The notes beneath the pieces were generated by a model. The model had not been told where the DNA came from. It worked only from the letters and a program-made list of their open reading frames with translations, and did not search any database. Source: Alphaproteobacteria bacterium (GTDB lineage: Bacteria > Pseudomonadota > Alphaproteobacteria > UBA3830). Taken from it: DNA of 15,054 bases. The stretch spans positions 1 through 15,054 of the forward strand of contig BNWJ01000023.1 in NCBI GenBank assembly GCA_025998735.1. Reading direction: 5' to 3'. Below are positions 12,781 to 15,054 of the stretch, piece after piece; position 1 is the first letter of the stretch, and every line of letters begins with the position of its first letter. Made by a program: the position numbers and the translations under genes.

Positions 12781-14823
12781 TTAGTTGGATCTAACGCCAC
12801 GTTGATCTTCTAGCACCTTATGACTTGACTCTTTTGCTTCTTCCTCTGTCATTGGTTCGCAAAGTCCTCCAAGATTTTCGGCAAAGAATTCTTCTGTAAA
12901 ATAGAAGGATGATTTCACATTCGATTCCTTGAGGAATCCATGTCCTTCGTCCGGATATAAAATATATTTTACAGGCACTTTGTTGGCTTTTATTTTTTTC
13001 ACTATCTGATCTGATTCCGTCCTGGCAACTCTCGGATCGTGATGTCCTTGCAGAATAAGTATCGGCTTAGATATCTTGTGAATATGAGTGCTTGGAGAAT
13101 TCTCCAACATACTGCGACGTCCTTCTTCTGTTCTAGGATCTCCGAACCACCGATACCAATGCTGCATTTCCGGTCCCCAATAGGCAGGATACGACTTATA
13201 AACAGTCATCCAGTTTGATACACCAACAACATCTACGCCACAGCGAAACAGCTCTGAATTTTCAGTAAGTCCCCGAAGAACGGAATAGCCAGCGTAACTA
13301 CCGCCATAAATCGCGATCTGTTCCTTATCTGCTATTTTGTTTTCGATGCACCAATTTACGGCATCGATGAGATCGTTGTGCATCTTATCCATGTTTCCGT
13401 TGGCGGCATTAATGAAGTTTTTCCCGAATCCCACAGAGCCACGATAATTTACATTAATTACCGAATATCCTCTGTCGGCCAACAGCTGCACTGCCTTGTT
13501 AAATCCCCAATGATCCCTGTACCAAGGACCTCCATGTGGGAAAACAATCAACTTTGACGGCGTTCCATCTTGGAAATTCCTCGCTTTTGTCAGATAACAC
13601 ACCAAATCCAATCCATCTCTCGATTTTATGACAACCGGTTCCATTGGATACAATTTACACTTATCCAATTCCGTCTGAGCAGAAAACAGTTTCTTGAACG
13701 AAAGAATTGTTCCGGATTTCGCATCGCGAGAACATAAGAAATATTCCGGAGATTGCACATCCGATGTCAGAGCAATGAGCCAAAGCGAATTTGCAGAATT
13801 ATTCTCTAATATGCGCACTTCTTTCCCGTCTGAACGTTCTTTCAATTGATCCACGGTTTTCTGCGCCGCCTTCGTCAGTCCGAAAAGCTCAGTTTTTGTG
13901 TATTCTATTGCAATAACCTGCGGATGTCCGTTTTTATCATAGAGAATTGTGTCGTTTTGCCCAACATCCGCAAGATCATGCTTGAATATGACTTTGTTTT
14001 TTCCGGTTTGCAGATCCTGCTCCACCAGCCAGGCGTGATTCCTGCCAATGCTATCTCGTTTATAGGCTTTTTTTCCGTCTGATGATAGCGACAAAAACTC
14101 TGTAGTTTTCGAATCATCAAACAAAACCCTCTGCCATGTATGCAACCTAGGATGCCATGCGATATCTTTCATGATTTGATATTCTGCAGAGCCGTCTTCC
14201 ATGGCCTTTCTAGTTAATTTCACGTTGAAATCGTCATCACACAAAATACATGGAGCAAGCGAACAGAAAAAACTGGAAAACTCTCGATTATGGTACACAA
14301 TATGCATTTCGCCGGTTAGTATATTGAGGCGATACAGATCGTACCATTCCGGTGATTCTTTGTTAAGACCAATTAGAATATCGTTCGGATGCTTTTTGCT
14401 GATTTGTAGGATATTGGCCTTTACTCCTGGAAATGGAGTGATGTCCTTTACTTTTCCCGTTTGAATATCCAGACAATGGATGTGATTGTTTTCGTCGCCG
14501 TTGGTGTCCTGTGGGAATAATATGTGATTACCAGTCGATGCCCATCGATAATAGCTGAGATCTCGTACTGGTTTTACTTTCACGCTAACAATGATCTTCC
14601 CGTTTAAATCTGCGACATTTAGAGAAACACCACCATCGCATCGAGATACATAGGAAATTTTATCTCCAGCTTTGTTCATTTGTACGAAACATCTATCTGG
14701 TTTTGCTAAAAGCACACTGCGCGGAATTAAAATGCGAGAATCGCTTTTCTGATGATTAACGGAACAGGACATCAAGCAACACAAAGACACAAAAGCAACA
14801 GTAGAAAAAATAACATTCTTCAT
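12781..14823 (-). CDS. S9 family serine peptidase (prolyl oligopeptidase-type), lipoprotein
   Basis: From the ATG at 14823 the protein has 680 residues. It starts MKNVIFSTVAFVSLCCLMSC, a signal peptide with lipobox LMSC, so it is probably anchored to a membrane lipid at Cys20 after export. Residues about 30-400 form the beta-propeller with repeated 'GE(I/M)...LYRLNI...TGK' blades. The alpha/beta hydrolase follows: HGGPWYRDHW (oxyanion region), GGSYAGY with nucleophile Ser509, GHHDPR with Asp596, and DEGHGF with His628. It should cut short peptides. A GTG at 14841 is the longer alternative, but the signal peptide begins at 14823. The last residues, DQRGVRSN, come from a palindromic repeat that also supplies the stop. 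The gene faces the prophage end. Confidence 0.92.
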   Translation of the reverse strand: MKNVIFSTVAFVSLCCLMSCSVNHQKSDSRILIPRSVLLAKPDRCFVQMNKAGDKISYVSRCDGGVSLNVADLNGKIIVSVKVKPVRDLSYYRWASTGNHILFPQDTNGDENNHIHCLDIQTGKVKDITPFPGVKANILQISKKHPNDILIGLNKESPEWYDLYRLNILTGEMHIVYHNREFSSFFCSLAPCILCDDDFNVKLTRKAMEDGSAEYQIMKDIAWHPRLHTWQRVLFDDSKTTEFLSLSSDGKKAYKRDSIGRNHAWLVEQDLQTGKNKVIFKHDLADVGQNDTILYDKNGHPQVIAIEYTKTELFGLTKAAQKTVDQLKERSDGKEVRILENNSANSLWLIALTSDVQSPEYFLCSRDAKSGTILSFKKLFSAQTELDKCKLYPMEPVVIKSRDGLDLVCYLTKARNFQDGTPSKLIVFPHGGPWYRDHWGFNKAVQLLADRGYSVINVNYRGSVGFGKNFINAANGNMDKMHNDLIDAVNWCIENKIADKEQIAIYGGSYAGYSVLRGLTENSELFRCGVDVVGVSNWMTVYKSYPAYWGPEMQHWYRWFGDPRTEEGRRSMLENSPSTHIHKISKPILILQGHHDPRVARTESDQIVKKIKANKVPVKYILYPDEGHGFLKESNVKSSFYFTEEFFAENLGGLCEPMTEEEAKESSHKVLEDQRGVRSN
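12787..12804 (-). repeat. Palindromic repeat, copy D (variant end at the peptidase C-terminus)
   Basis: On the minus strand CAACGTGGCGTTAGATCC differs from the 18 bases shared by copies A-C at two positions. It is read in the QRDVGS frame as QRGVRS, and the peptidase ends two codons later (N, TAA at 12781-12783). The conserved right block is absent beyond the stop, so this is a truncated or decayed copy at the very end of a gene. Confidence 0.6.
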
Positions 14824-15054
14824 ATTAAAACACCACAACACTTACATCGAAACTAGTCACTTTGATACAATATGGTTAACAGCGTAGAAAATCAATCAAG
14901 AAAACCTTGCCACCCCAGCAGTTTGTGGAAACCCTGAAATTTTCGAGTTTTGGGATTTCCCGATGCACGCAGGACCTCTTCCACCAGATGCCACTTTCCC
15001 ACAAAAGCGTTAAAAATCGCCAAAATCACAAAAATTTTCAACCATTAACGGAAA

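Noticed and set aside
14842..15054. Possible coding or repeat sequence upstream of the peptidase
   Set aside because: It is open in more than one minus-strand frame for 30-40 codons and somewhat GC-rich, but it has no start signal or motif. A promoter for the peptidase should lie at its left end, though no convincing -35/-10 pair was seen.
1..15054. CRISPR array, rRNA or a complete tRNA
   Set aside because: No regularly spaced direct repeats, no rRNA-like segments and no full tRNA were found; only the 47-nt tRNA-Thr fragment is present.

Overview
This is an AT-rich window holding the remains of an alphaproteobacterial-type tailed prophage, plus host-type genes. Three things point to an intracellular, Rickettsiales- or Holosporales-like alphaproteobacterium: the phage gene set, the many small frameshifts, and short palindromic repeats translated inside genes. 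That placement is inference; no rRNA or marker gene is present.

Layout. Bases 1-145 (minus) are the N-terminus of a PD-(D/E)XK transposase/Rpn-type nuclease, cut by the window edge. Bases 322-2969 (minus) are a broken type ISP restriction-modification/DNA methyltransferase gene. It carries two frameshifts, an exactly delimited 69-bp IS-like insertion (1924-1992, ATT/ATT target duplication) and two in-frame palindromic repeats. Bases 2984-5297 (minus) are the terminase genes, large subunit (GpA family) and small-subunit-like. No portal, capsid or tail gene follows them; the restriction-modification wreck lies there instead.

From about 5615 to 12361 (plus) runs an early/replication operon. In order it has a coiled-coil protein with a poly-A frameshift, a sigma-like HTH protein that has lost its start, a phage gene split by a palindromic repeat, several small phage genes, a DUF669-like protein, a BRO/ANT antirepressor, a TOPRIM-DUF927 primase/helicase, a decayed stretch and an excisionase-like HTH gene. 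Next come five copies of a 9-bp site (GTTATACAA and its complement) in two opposed clusters, then a 47-nt 3' fragment of a tRNA-Thr(TGT) gene ending in CCA. Together these look like a tyrosine-recombinase attachment region, although no integrase is in the window. Bases 12781-14823 (minus) are an S9 prolyl-oligopeptidase-type lipoprotein whose last codons come from a palindromic repeat.

The most interesting signal is the palindromic repeat family. Two full copies (84 and 75 bp, both multiples of three) lie in coding sequence and are read in the same frame, giving peptides with QRDVGS at one end and DEK(V/I)SA(R/C)G at the other. A third end is translated in that frame at the C-terminus of the peptidase, and a fourth interrupts a phage gene with a stop. 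The behaviour matches protein-coding palindromic elements of Rickettsia, but the sequence is one I do not recognise as a named family.
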